DNA from: an uncultured Campylobacter sp.
Lineage (GTDB): Bacteria; Campylobacterota; Campylobacteria; Campylobacterales; Campylobacteraceae
Direction: 5' to 3'
Length of the DNA: 64,000 nt
Assembly: GCF_963518785.1 (NCBI RefSeq)
Contig: NZ_CAUQKJ010000003.1
Span: forward strand, 1 to 64,000
Under the pieces are notes generated by a model. That model saw only the letters and a list, made by a program, of their open reading frames with translations. It had not been told where the DNA came from and made no database searches. The position numbers were made by a program, and so were the translations under genes. This document shows, piece after piece, positions 50,780 to 58,951 of the stretch (within the stretch, counting starts at the first letter, position 1; every line of letters begins with the position of its first letter).

Positions 50780-52621
50780 ATGAAAAATTCTATCTCGGAG
50801 CTCGCGGAAAATTTTAATTCAAAACCCGCTTTAAATTTCATCTCAAATCAGACATGCGAGCGCGCGAAAAATACAGCGCCTGGCGGTGCGGTAAATTTCG
50901 CTCCCGCTCCCCGCCTCAAAAGAAATTTCAAATTTCAAGATGCGGCCACCGAGTTAAATTTTATCCGCGAAAGAAATTTAAAATTTTATCCCACTTCGGC
51001 TGGTTTCGCCGCACGCAATCGTGCCTCGACCGGTTTTGCCGTGCGCAGTCTAGTCACGTTCTATTCCGCTCCGTGCGTCAAAAATCCAGGAAGAAAATCC
51101 ACTTTAAATTCCGCGGCTCTTTCGCTAAATTTAAAGTCCGCGCAAATTCCGAACTGCGTCGAAAGCAAAGCTTTAAATTCCGCAAAAGCCCCCACAATAA
51201 ATCCTTGCGAAAATTCCGCAAGAAATTTCAAACGAAATTTTATATTAAATTTTGCGGAAAATTTTACTCGCAACGGCGCAAATAGCGCGAGTTCGCTAAA
51301 TCGTGCGAGCGCCGTAAACGATCCAAATTTAAGCCTCGCAAAAAGTCTCGCTGCCGCCCATACGCGACGCTCAAAGAAAAATTTTACTAGGGTTCTTGCA
51401 AACGATCCAGGCTCCGCTCATACGCCGCAGAGCTTTGGATTGAAAAATTTTAATGTGCGGAATTTTGCGAAGAAATCTAATTCGGCACAGAATTCTAGCT
51501 CCGCTCGAAGCTTAAATTTCGCGCAGAATTTCGATTTCGCGCAAAGCCCTAATTCTACGCAGAGTCCTGCTGCCACGCAAAATTCTGCCTCTGCGCAAAA
51601 CTGCACGCAAAGCTCGAATTCCGCGCAGAGTTTCGGGCAAAATTCTAATTCCGTGCAAAACCACGCGCAAAATCCCGTTCCGCCTAGCAGGCTGTGGGAT
51701 CTGGGGCTACTTTTCGTAGCGCTAGTTTGGGGTTGCACTTTCGTGCCAGTGCAGCGCGCGCTGCATAGCGGCGACGTTTTTAGCTTTTTGTTTTGGCGCT
51801 TTTTGGCGGCGAGCATTTTTACCTACCTCGCCTGTCTGCGCTTCGGCGTCAAATTTGACCGCGGCACGATAGGGCGGGGCGTATTTTGCGGGCTGATGCT
51901 ATTTTGTGATTTTTCCTGCCAGACCATAGCGCTTGATTATGCGCTCTCCTCGACGGTGGCGTTCATTTTAGGGCTAAACGTCGTCATCGTGCCCTTTTTG
52001 ATGCTTGCGTTCTTCGGCAAAAAAGTCGGTGCGAGCGCCTTTAGCGGCGCGGTTGTGGCGCTTTTGGGGCTGTATTTTTTAAGCGGAGCAAGCGGCGCGG
52101 TAGGATTTGGCATAGGCGAGCGGCTGACGCTAGTTTCGGCGTTTGCATACGCGCTTCACATCGTATTTACCGGCGTCTGCGCGCGCAAAAGCAATCTCTA
52201 CGGCTTTGTGATCGTGCAGTTTATCTGTGTCTGCGTCTGCGCGCTGTTCGCGGCGGTTTTCACTCCGCACGCAGAATTTGAAGGCGAGATAAGGGTGGTT
52301 GGAAATTTGATCTTTTCGCCGAGCTTCGATTTCGTTTTCGCGCTGGTTTTGACCTCGATCTTTGCTACCGTCGCGGCGTTTGTGATCCAGACAATGGCGC
52401 AAAACCGCGGCGTAAGCGAGATAAAAACGGTGCTGATTTTCGCGCTAGAGCCCGTAAGCGCGGGCATTATGGGGTATGCCTTCGGCGAGAAGCTAAGCGC
52501 GCTTCAAATTTTGGGTGCGGCGCTGATACTCGCAGGTATCCTGCTTAGCGAGCTGGGTGGGCTTTTAGGCGCGAAGTTTGCTAAAGATCGAGCTTGCGAA
52601 AAAGCAGACCGAGGCGACTAG
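50780..52621 (+). CDS. EamA-family transporter with ~300-residue repeat N-terminus
   Basis: From residue 304 (RLWDLGLLFVALVWGCTFVP) the protein is a ten-helix EamA/DMT permease of 310 residues ending in a basic tail. Residues 1-303 are a low-complexity region rich in Asn, Ser, Ala and Lys, becoming a degenerate SAQN(S/F) repeat near residues 235-300 (SNSAQNSSSARSLNFAQNFD; SPNSTQSPAATQNSASAQN). The frame is open over this whole region. No ribosome site precedes ATG 50780, and an in-frame GTG at 51653 could start a near-normal transporter, so the extension may be only partly translated. The same repeat style occurs in the NnrS protein. It overlaps the convergent ABC permease gene by 57 bases. 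Confidence 0.7.
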   Translation: MKNSISELAENFNSKPALNFISNQTCERAKNTAPGGAVNFAPAPRLKRNFKFQDAATELNFIRERNLKFYPTSAGFAARNRASTGFAVRSLVTFYSAPCVKNPGRKSTLNSAALSLNLKSAQIPNCVESKALNSAKAPTINPCENSARNFKRNFILNFAENFTRNGANSASSLNRASAVNDPNLSLAKSLAAAHTRRSKKNFTRVLANDPGSAHTPQSFGLKNFNVRNFAKKSNSAQNSSSARSLNFAQNFDFAQSPNSTQSPAATQNSASAQNCTQSSNSAQSFGQNSNSVQNHAQNPVPPSRLWDLGLLFVALVWGCTFVPVQRALHSGDVFSFLFWRFLAASIFTYLACLRFGVKFDRGTIGRGVFCGLMLFCDFSCQTIALDYALSSTVAFILGLNVVIVPFLMLAFFGKKVGASAFSGAVVALLGLYFLSGASGAVGFGIGERLTLVSAFAYALHIVFTGVCARKSNLYGFVIVQFICVCVCALFAAVFTPHAEFEGEIRVVGNLIFSPSFDFVFALVLTSIFATVAAFVIQTMAQNRGVSEIKTVLIFALEPVSAGIMGYAFGEKLSALQILGAALILAGILLSELGGLLGAKFAKDRACEKADRGD

Positions 52622-53368
52622 GATTATCGAAGCGCCGCTGGTTAGATTGAGCTTAAAGCTCAAAATAAGCCCCGCTGCGCAGAAAAGCGCCGATAGCGCG
52701 CAGCTTATCGCCATCATCGAGCCTAAGTTTTTTGAAATTTTTTCGGCGATAAAGGGCGGGATCGTCATCAGCGAGATTACTAAGATTAGCCCTACGATCT
52801 GAATCGACGCGACCACCGCGAGGCTCGCCATTACCACGAGGACGTAGTAAAAGACGCTCGTATTTACTCCGCGCAGCAGGGCGAATTCCTTATCGAAGCT
52901 GATCGCTAAAAACTGCCTATAAAAGCACGCCGTAAGCGCCGCAAATGCCGTACCGCAAATGCCGATGAAGATCAAATTTTCATGATTTATCGCCAAGATC
53001 GAGCCAAACAGAAAGCTCATCAGATCGGATTTATACCCGGGCGTAAGATCGGCGAAAATTATCCCCAGCGCCATTCCAAACGCCCATATCGCGCCGATTA
53101 CGGCGTCAAAGCGCTCGGTGTTTCGCAGCGTGACGTAGGCGATGAGTAGCCCCAAAAACAGCGCAAATACGCTAGCTCCCAGCACGGGCGAGATACCTAA
53201 AAATAGCGCGATACCGATACCGCCGTATGCGCCGTGCGCGATGCCGCCCGCTATGAAGCTCATGCGATTTATCACGACTAAAGAGCCCACGACGCCGCAG
53301 ACTATACTAACTAAAAGCCCGCCGAGCAAGGCATTTCGCATGAAATCATAAGATAGAATTTCAGCCAT
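52565..53368 (-). CDS. metal ABC transporter permease (ZnuB-like)
   Basis: A 267-residue permease of the metal-ion (Zn/Mn/Fe) ABC-3 family with about eight helices, including FIAGGIAHGAYGGIGIALFLG and LGSMMAISCALSALFCAAG. It overlaps the ATPase gene by 8 bases (translational coupling). No binding-protein gene is adjacent, so substrate capture must be by a protein encoded elsewhere. The last 57 bases overlap the convergent EamA gene. Confidence 0.9.
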   Translation of the reverse strand: MAEILSYDFMRNALLGGLLVSIVCGVVGSLVVINRMSFIAGGIAHGAYGGIGIALFLGISPVLGASVFALFLGLLIAYVTLRNTERFDAVIGAIWAFGMALGIIFADLTPGYKSDLMSFLFGSILAINHENLIFIGICGTAFAALTACFYRQFLAISFDKEFALLRGVNTSVFYYVLVVMASLAVVASIQIVGLILVISLMTIPPFIAEKISKNLGSMMAISCALSALFCAAGLILSFKLNLTSGASIILVASVCFFASSIFSKLRA

Positions 53369-54128
53369 TTTCGCCCTCCTTGCAGCAGCATTCGTTAAGC
53401 GCGAGATCGACGGCGCAGAAGTGTCCGTGCTCGCGTCGCAGGTGATCTAAAAATTCCGCCCTGCCCCCAGGATCGATCTCATGGGTATGCGCCGAGCCGT
53501 TTGCGACGTAAAGAGCGCGGTTTGCGTAGTTTAGCGCGAGCTGCACGTCGTGGCTGATTAGAATTATGCCGCAGCCGCTCTCGTTTAAGGATTTTAAAAG
53601 CTCGTAAATTTGAACCTGCCCCATCGTGTCGATGCTCGCTAGTGGCTCATCGAGAAGTAAAATTTTAGCCTTCGCGCACAGCGCCCGCGCGATGTAAACG
53701 CGCTGTCTTTGTCCGCCGCTAAGCTCGCTGATACGGCAGTCTGCAAGGTCTTGCATGCCTACGCGCCCCAAGGCTTGCATGGCTTGCTCGCGCTCGGATT
53801 TAGAGTAGAAGCCTAAAATTTTCTTATCTATCAGCCCCATTAAAACGACTTCGAGCACGCTTATGGGAAAGCTTTTGTTTATCGCGATGAACTGCGGTAC
53901 GTAGCCCATTTGCGCCCTGGCAAGCGCGGGCGATCTGCCTAAAATTTCGATCGTGCCCGAGCTTGGTTGCAATAGCCCCAAAAGTAGCTTTAAAAGGGTG
54001 CTTTTGCCGCCGCCGTTGGGCCCGAAAATCGCTAAAAAATCGCGCAGCTCGTAGTTTAAGTTTATATCTTTTAAAATTTCGCGTTTTTCGTAAGCAAAGC
54101 TTAAATTTCTTATCGTCACGTCCGCCAT
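53361..54128 (-). CDS. metal ABC transporter ATPase (ZnuC-like)
   Basis: A 255-residue ATP-binding subunit with Walker A GPNGGGKST, signature LSGGQRQR, Walker B ILLLDEP and switch His in LISHDV. The C-terminus has a His/Cys-rich tail (HLRREHGHFCAVD, then ECCCKEG) that could bind zinc. The frame is open 21 codons upstream, but a consensus TATAAT lies inside that stretch, so ATG 54128 is the true start. Confidence 0.9.
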   Translation of the reverse strand: MADVTIRNLSFAYEKREILKDINLNYELRDFLAIFGPNGGGKSTLLKLLLGLLQPSSGTIEILGRSPALARAQMGYVPQFIAINKSFPISVLEVVLMGLIDKKILGFYSKSEREQAMQALGRVGMQDLADCRISELSGGQRQRVYIARALCAKAKILLLDEPLASIDTMGQVQIYELLKSLNESGCGIILISHDVQLALNYANRALYVANGSAHTHEIDPGGRAEFLDHLRREHGHFCAVDLALNECCCKEGENG

Positions 54129-54161
54129 GAACGCCCTTTCGCCTAGATTTTGAAAGCATTT

Positions 54162-54167
54162 ATTATA
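54162..54167 (-). promoter_or_regulatory. TATAAT -10 box for the znuC-like gene
   Basis: On the minus strand TTTGGGCTATAATAAATGC gives a consensus -10 about 33 bases upstream of ATG 54128. Its position rules out the longer start. Confidence 0.6.
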
Positions 54168-54227
54168 GCCCAAATTCGGAAAAATTGCCAAATTTTGCTA
54201 TTATTACAAAAAATTTAAAGGCGAGCG

Positions 54228-55136
54228 GTGAAGAAAATCGGCGAAAAATCAGATGAAAATAGCTGGGATAAAAAGTCCGAAAGTTACGCTAAATTTAGCG
54301 GCGAGCTAGGGGATTTCGGCAAGCGGGTGTTTGAGATACTGCGCGGCTGGGGCGTGAGCTTTGCGGGCAAAAGCGTGCTAGACGTGGGCGCCGGCACGGG
54401 GGTTTACTCGCTTTATCTCGCGTCGCTGGGCGCCAAGGTTACGGCGATCGATAGCTCGGAGGGGATGCTGCGCGAGCTAAGGCGCAGCGCGCAGGAGTTT
54501 GGCATCGCTTTGCAAAACGTATTAAATTTAAGCTTCGCGGAGTTTTGCGAGCGGCTTAGCCGCGATGGTTTCAGGGATACGGCGGGAAAAAATTTTAAAA
54601 TTTATCCGCGCTCGCAGAGCGAAATTTCAAACGCGCAAGCTCAAGAAGCCCGGGCTTTAAATTTAAAAGACGCTGTGAGCGAAAATCGCGAGAGCGAAAA
54701 TTTTAAAATTCCCGCAGTTTTTGACATCGTGTTTCTTACAATGAGTCCAGCGCTGAAAAGCACGGAGGATTTTGAGGCGTTTTTGGCTTTGGGCGAGCGA
54801 AAAATTTATCTAAACTGGGCGAGCGAGCGCAATTCATCGATGCTGGCGCCGCTGTTTGAGCGCTTCGGCACGGGGCATAAAAGACTTGCTACCGCCGCCG
54901 AAAAGTTCGAGGCGCTGCTTGGCGCGCGCGACATCAAATTTAAAAGCGAAATTTTAACCGAGAGGCGCGAGCAAAAACGCAGCCTGCAAGAAGCTGTGCA
55001 AAACGCCGCGTGGCACCTACATATGGATGGCGCGGAAGCTAGCGAGCGTGAGATCGAGGAGATTTTGAAAAAGAGGGCTAAAGGCGGGATGATAAGCGAT
55101 GAGATCGAAGCGAGCTTTAAGCTGTTTTATATTTAG
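54228..55136 (+). CDS. class I SAM methyltransferase with insertion
   Basis: A 302-residue methyltransferase starting at GTG. It has the N-terminal WDKKSESYAKF helix, motif I LDVGAGTGVYSLYLASLGAK (residues 51-70), motif II TAIDSSEGML and motif IV DIVFLTMSPAL. Between motif II/III and motif IV, about 50 residues (112-162: GKNFKIYPRSQSE through SENFKI) interrupt the fold; their DNA has the AAAATTTTAAAATTTAT words typical of local spacers. The product may be a SmtA- or UbiE-like enzyme of unknown substrate. It overlaps the following peroxidase gene by 38 bases. Confidence 0.8.
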   Translation: MKKIGEKSDENSWDKKSESYAKFSGELGDFGKRVFEILRGWGVSFAGKSVLDVGAGTGVYSLYLASLGAKVTAIDSSEGMLRELRRSAQEFGIALQNVLNLSFAEFCERLSRDGFRDTAGKNFKIYPRSQSEISNAQAQEARALNLKDAVSENRESENFKIPAVFDIVFLTMSPALKSTEDFEAFLALGERKIYLNWASERNSSMLAPLFERFGTGHKRLATAAEKFEALLGARDIKFKSEILTERREQKRSLQEAVQNAAWHLHMDGAEASEREIEEILKKRAKGGMISDEIEASFKLFYI

Positions 55137-55971
55137 TCTGGCGCCGCTTTTGGGGCTTTGCGGCAATCTTTTTACGCCGCTTGAGATGCCTAAATACGAC
55201 CCGCAAAAGGCGCGGCTGGGCGCAAAAATTTTTACCGATGTAAGATTTAGCAGCAAAGGCCGCTCCTGCGAGAGCTGCCACAATTTCTATCTAAATGACT
55301 CGGGCGCCTCGGTGCGCGATGGACGCGTGCCTACGCTAATAAATTCTTATTACTTTGATCGCTACTTGGGCGATTATAATTTCACGGGCTTTGAAGCGCG
55401 GATCGCGACATCTGTTTTTGACAAGAATGAACTGGACGCGAGCGAAGATAGAATTTTAGAGCTTATCAGGAAGAATTTAGCCTACAAGCAGGCTTTTGAA
55501 AGTGCTTACGGCGAGGCGAATACGGCGAACTTCATTGATGCGTTGAAGGAATTTTTAAAATCCAAAACGGCGATAAATTCCAAATTTGACCGATTTTTGC
55601 GCGGCGAGGTTAAGCTAAATGATGCCGAATATAACGGATATGTGCTTTTTGTGCGGCTGTGCTCGGCATGTCATAACGGCGTTAGCCTTGGCACCGGCAG
55701 CTTTACTAAAATTCGTCCAAGCGCGGAAGAGGAGGATGCGCCTAAGCATAGGCTCACTTCCGATGGATTTGAGTTGCGCCGCGTGCCTAGCTTGCGCAAT
55801 ATCACGCAAACCGCGCCTTATGTAAACGGGCAGACGGATTTGCGTCTTGCGGTGCGGCAGATCGCAAAGGATCTGCTAAAATACGATCTTAGCGATGAGG
55901 AGCTTGATGCTTTGATGAGCTTTTTAGCTACACTTAAGGGCGAGATGACGGAGGCGCAGGATGAAAGATAA
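55099..55971 (+). CDS. di-heme cytochrome c peroxidase family protein
   Basis: A 290-residue periplasmic protein with a signal peptide (ALSCFIFSLAPLLGLCG) and two heme-attachment motifs: CESCH (residues 57-61) in the N-terminal half and CSACH (about 191-195) in the second. Landmarks of the CCP/MauG family follow (VPSLRNITQTAPYVNG; LMSFLATLKG). It is shorter than the usual 330 residues. The start is inside the methyltransferase 3' end, and the stop overlaps the EAL gene start by 11 bases, so all three genes form one operon. It reduces peroxide or acts as a redox partner. Confidence 0.85.
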   Translation: MRSKRALSCFIFSLAPLLGLCGNLFTPLEMPKYDPQKARLGAKIFTDVRFSSKGRSCESCHNFYLNDSGASVRDGRVPTLINSYYFDRYLGDYNFTGFEARIATSVFDKNELDASEDRILELIRKNLAYKQAFESAYGEANTANFIDALKEFLKSKTAINSKFDRFLRGEVKLNDAEYNGYVLFVRLCSACHNGVSLGTGSFTKIRPSAEEEDAPKHRLTSDGFELRRVPSLRNITQTAPYVNGQTDLRLAVRQIAKDLLKYDLSDEELDALMSFLATLKGEMTEAQDER

Positions 55972-58381
55972 GATAATGTGGGCTTTGATGGTGGGGATTA
56001 TGATATTAGGCATAATCATCGCCGGGAATTATTTCTCGTCGCTAAGAGATGTAGCGAGATTTAGCACGATTTCGCGCGAGCTAGCTTTGATCGATAACGC
56101 CGATAACCGCTTAAATATATTATTTGATGCAAAGATCGCAAGAAGGGACTTTTCGATTGCAAATGCCGATATGCGCGGTATTTATCAGGTGCTGCAAGCT
56201 CTGCAAAAAGATAAAATCATCGATAAAATCGGACTTAGCAGCGATGTGCGCGCGATCGGAAGCGCTTTTAGCGATAAAATTTCGCTTTTGGACGAGCTTG
56301 GGGCCTTAAATTCGCAGAATTTAATCCTTTTCCAAAGCCTGCAGCAAAAATTTCTATCCAGCGGCGCAAATGCGCAAAGAGCAAATCTCTACTCTCAAAT
56401 TTTAGGGCTTAACTATAAAAATCGCTCCGAGATCTCTGCTTTAAAAAGCGCGCTAGAAAGCGCAGATGCGTCAAGCCCCGACGAAGCTGCGTTTATAGGA
56501 ATCGCACGACAAATTTTAAGGAATTTCGAGCGGCAAAATATCATTGTAAGCGATAATCTCTCGTTGCTAAACGAGCGCTTCGCAAGCCTGCGCGAGCGAT
56601 TTTCTTACGCTAGCGAGGAATTTTACGGCTCGTTTATGCAAATGACGATGCTTTACACGGCGGTGTTTTTGTCGTTTTTACTGCTTACTTACATCATAAA
56701 TTCCGATGCTTTGCGTAGTAAACGCGCCCTCGCGCCCTATCACGCACTATGCGAACAAGCAGGCGAAGCGATAGTTTTAGCAGATCAAAACTTTAAAATT
56801 TTATACGCTAATAAAAGCGTGCTTAACTTAAGCGGCTACGAACAAAGCGAGCTGCAAGGAAGCGATCTTGGAGTTTTGATGCCCAAAGATAAAGGGATCG
56901 AACTTCCTGCGATGGTAAATAAAAGCGCCAAAGATACGCGCCTGCTTCGTAAAAACGGCGAACTAGCCGATGTGAGCCTAAGGCTAGCAAATATCGCCAC
57001 CGCATCCAAGCCGCCGCTATATGCGCTTTACGCTCATGACATCGGCGAGCGCGAGATTATGAAGCTAGCTCTTGCGAACGCGAAGGAGAGCTTAAACAAT
57101 CAAGTCTATATCGATCATCTTACGGGCCAGGGCAACGAAGCAGCGCTATATGAGCTAATAAACGCCGAAAAAACAGGCGTAGCGATCTACATCACTATCG
57201 TAAATTTTGCAAATTTACGGCTTTTTTACAAGGCGGAGACGACGAATGAAATTCTGCGCTCCTTTGCGCGTACGCTTGCGATGTGTATCGAATCGCACGA
57301 GATCAAAGCCAGTATCTTTCGTATCCAATCGGATGAGTTTTGCCTATTTTACGAGGGACTAAATGTCGCGCGCGACGTGGAGATCATAAATAAATACTTC
57401 ACCGATAAAGTTTTTAATCTCCATACCACCGAGGGCTTTGCCTCCGCGCCTTTAAATATCACGATGGGCGTAAGCGAGCGCGCCGACGTAGCGGGCGGCG
57501 CAAATAGGGTCTTTCAGGCGGTCATGGCGATGTATGAGGCGCAGAGCAAAAACGAGCACGTGGGCTTTTATTCGCGCCCAAATGCGATTGAGGAAAAATA
57601 TCTTCAAAACCAGATTATGATCAACACTATTCAAAACGCGATCAAGAAAAATCAAGTCTTTGTGCTTGTTCAGCCTATATTTGATATTACCCACCGCGAT
57701 CCTAGCGGCAACACATACGGTACCGAGGGTGGCGACTATGTCCCGTTAGTATATGAAATTCTAATCCGTCTAATCGATCGTTCGGGCAAGACGCGCTGCC
57801 CGGGTGAGTTTATCGATATCGCAAAGCAAACCTCGCTCTATATCCCGCTAACTCAGGTTGTAATAAACGAAGCCTTTCGCTTGCTAGACCGCTTCGCAGG
57901 GACTTGCTTTAGCATAAATCTTTCATATTTTGACATCGCAAACGAAGGTATCAAGGAGCTTTTAGAGCGTAAGCTCGCATCCAGTCCAAATGCTTCAAAT
58001 TTATTTATTGAAATTTTAGAAAGCGAGGAATTCGACGATTACGAGAGCCTACGCAGCTTCATCGCCGTAGCCAAAAACTACGGCTGCAAGGTCGCGATAG
58101 ACGATTTTGGCAGCGGATACTCCAACTACTATAGAATTTTAACGCTCGATGTGGATTACATAAAGATCGACGGAGCGCTCATCAAAAATATCGCAAACGA
58201 CAAAAACTCGCGCGCTATCGTCGAAACTATCGCTAACTTCGCGCGCAAGCAGGGCTACGAGCTCATCGCCGAATACGTAGAAAACCACGAAATTTCAATC
58301 ATCTTAGAAGAGATGGGGATTAAATATATGCAAGGCTACTTCTACAGCAAGCCGATGGAGCCTTCGAGGATAAAATTCTAA
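55961..58381 (+). CDS. membrane PAS-GGDEF-EAL protein (probable c-di-GMP phosphodiesterase)
   Basis: An 806-residue signalling protein: one N-terminal membrane helix (IMWALMVGIMILGIIIAG), a periplasmic helical sensor (residues 35-225), a second helix (MLYTAVFLSFLLLTYII), a PAS domain (about 260-370), a GGDEF domain (about 385-530) and an EAL domain (560-806). The GGDEF site is degenerate (QSDEF, with both glycines lost), so it is unlikely to make c-di-GMP. The EAL residues are nearly intact: EIL replaces EAL, with INLS, ESE, IDDFGSGYSN, YIKIDGALI, AEYVENHE and MQGYFYSKP. It follows the peroxidase with an overlap, so its sensor may report on periplasmic heme or peroxide chemistry. Confidence 0.9.
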   Translation: MKDKIMWALMVGIMILGIIIAGNYFSSLRDVARFSTISRELALIDNADNRLNILFDAKIARRDFSIANADMRGIYQVLQALQKDKIIDKIGLSSDVRAIGSAFSDKISLLDELGALNSQNLILFQSLQQKFLSSGANAQRANLYSQILGLNYKNRSEISALKSALESADASSPDEAAFIGIARQILRNFERQNIIVSDNLSLLNERFASLRERFSYASEEFYGSFMQMTMLYTAVFLSFLLLTYIINSDALRSKRALAPYHALCEQAGEAIVLADQNFKILYANKSVLNLSGYEQSELQGSDLGVLMPKDKGIELPAMVNKSAKDTRLLRKNGELADVSLRLANIATASKPPLYALYAHDIGEREIMKLALANAKESLNNQVYIDHLTGQGNEAALYELINAEKTGVAIYITIVNFANLRLFYKAETTNEILRSFARTLAMCIESHEIKASIFRIQSDEFCLFYEGLNVARDVEIINKYFTDKVFNLHTTEGFASAPLNITMGVSERADVAGGANRVFQAVMAMYEAQSKNEHVGFYSRPNAIEEKYLQNQIMINTIQNAIKKNQVFVLVQPIFDITHRDPSGNTYGTEGGDYVPLVYEILIRLIDRSGKTRCPGEFIDIAKQTSLYIPLTQVVINEAFRLLDRFAGTCFSINLSYFDIANEGIKELLERKLASSPNASNLFIEILESEEFDDYESLRSFIAVAKNYGCKVAIDDFGSGYSNYYRILTLDVDYIKIDGALIKNIANDKNSRAIVETIANFARKQGYELIAEYVENHEISIILEEMGIKYMQGYFYSKPMEPSRIKF

Positions 58382-58951
58382 TCTCATCTCGCCGCGGCTT
58401 ATAGCTAGCCTCTTTAAATTTACGAGCCAAAGATCGCCTCCGCAAGGCGAGAAATTCTGTTTTAACAAGCCACCTCTTTAATTCATACGGAATTCATCTT
58501 GGCAAATACTGCGCGAAATTTATTGCGAACTTATGGTGCGCCTTATAGCTAAATTGCCAAAAAAGCTTGCGCGTGGCAAATGAAGTGGGAGCTCAATTTA
58601 AAATTTAATGGCGGATTTATGGATGAAATTTTGCGAAGTTCAAAATTTTAAAATTTAAAATGCGCGAGCTGCAAATTTAGGGCTAAATTTTAAAATTTCG
58701 TAGCGATAAAATTTTAAATTCCGCGCCTTAAACCCGCCTGCAAATTTTAAAATTTTACGGCGTAAATTTCGATCCATTCGTTTTATAACATTTCGCGCGA
58801 GCTTCGCAAAATAAAAATTTTAACGAGCTTTGCTCTAATTAGCGATAGAGCTTTCAAATGCAGGCGGAATTTTTAAGTGCAAACTTTCCCGCTTCAGCGC
58901 AAGAAAGGGCTTAGCTTTAGATTTTAGCGCATTAGCTCAAGCAAATTCGCC
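58382..58951. repeat. spacer with repeated A/T palindromes, no gene
   Basis: About 570 bases without a supported gene. AAATTTTAAAATTT occurs three times (58643-58656, 58685-58698, 58742-58755) and its halves many more times, giving many small hairpin-forming units. Confidence 0.5.
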
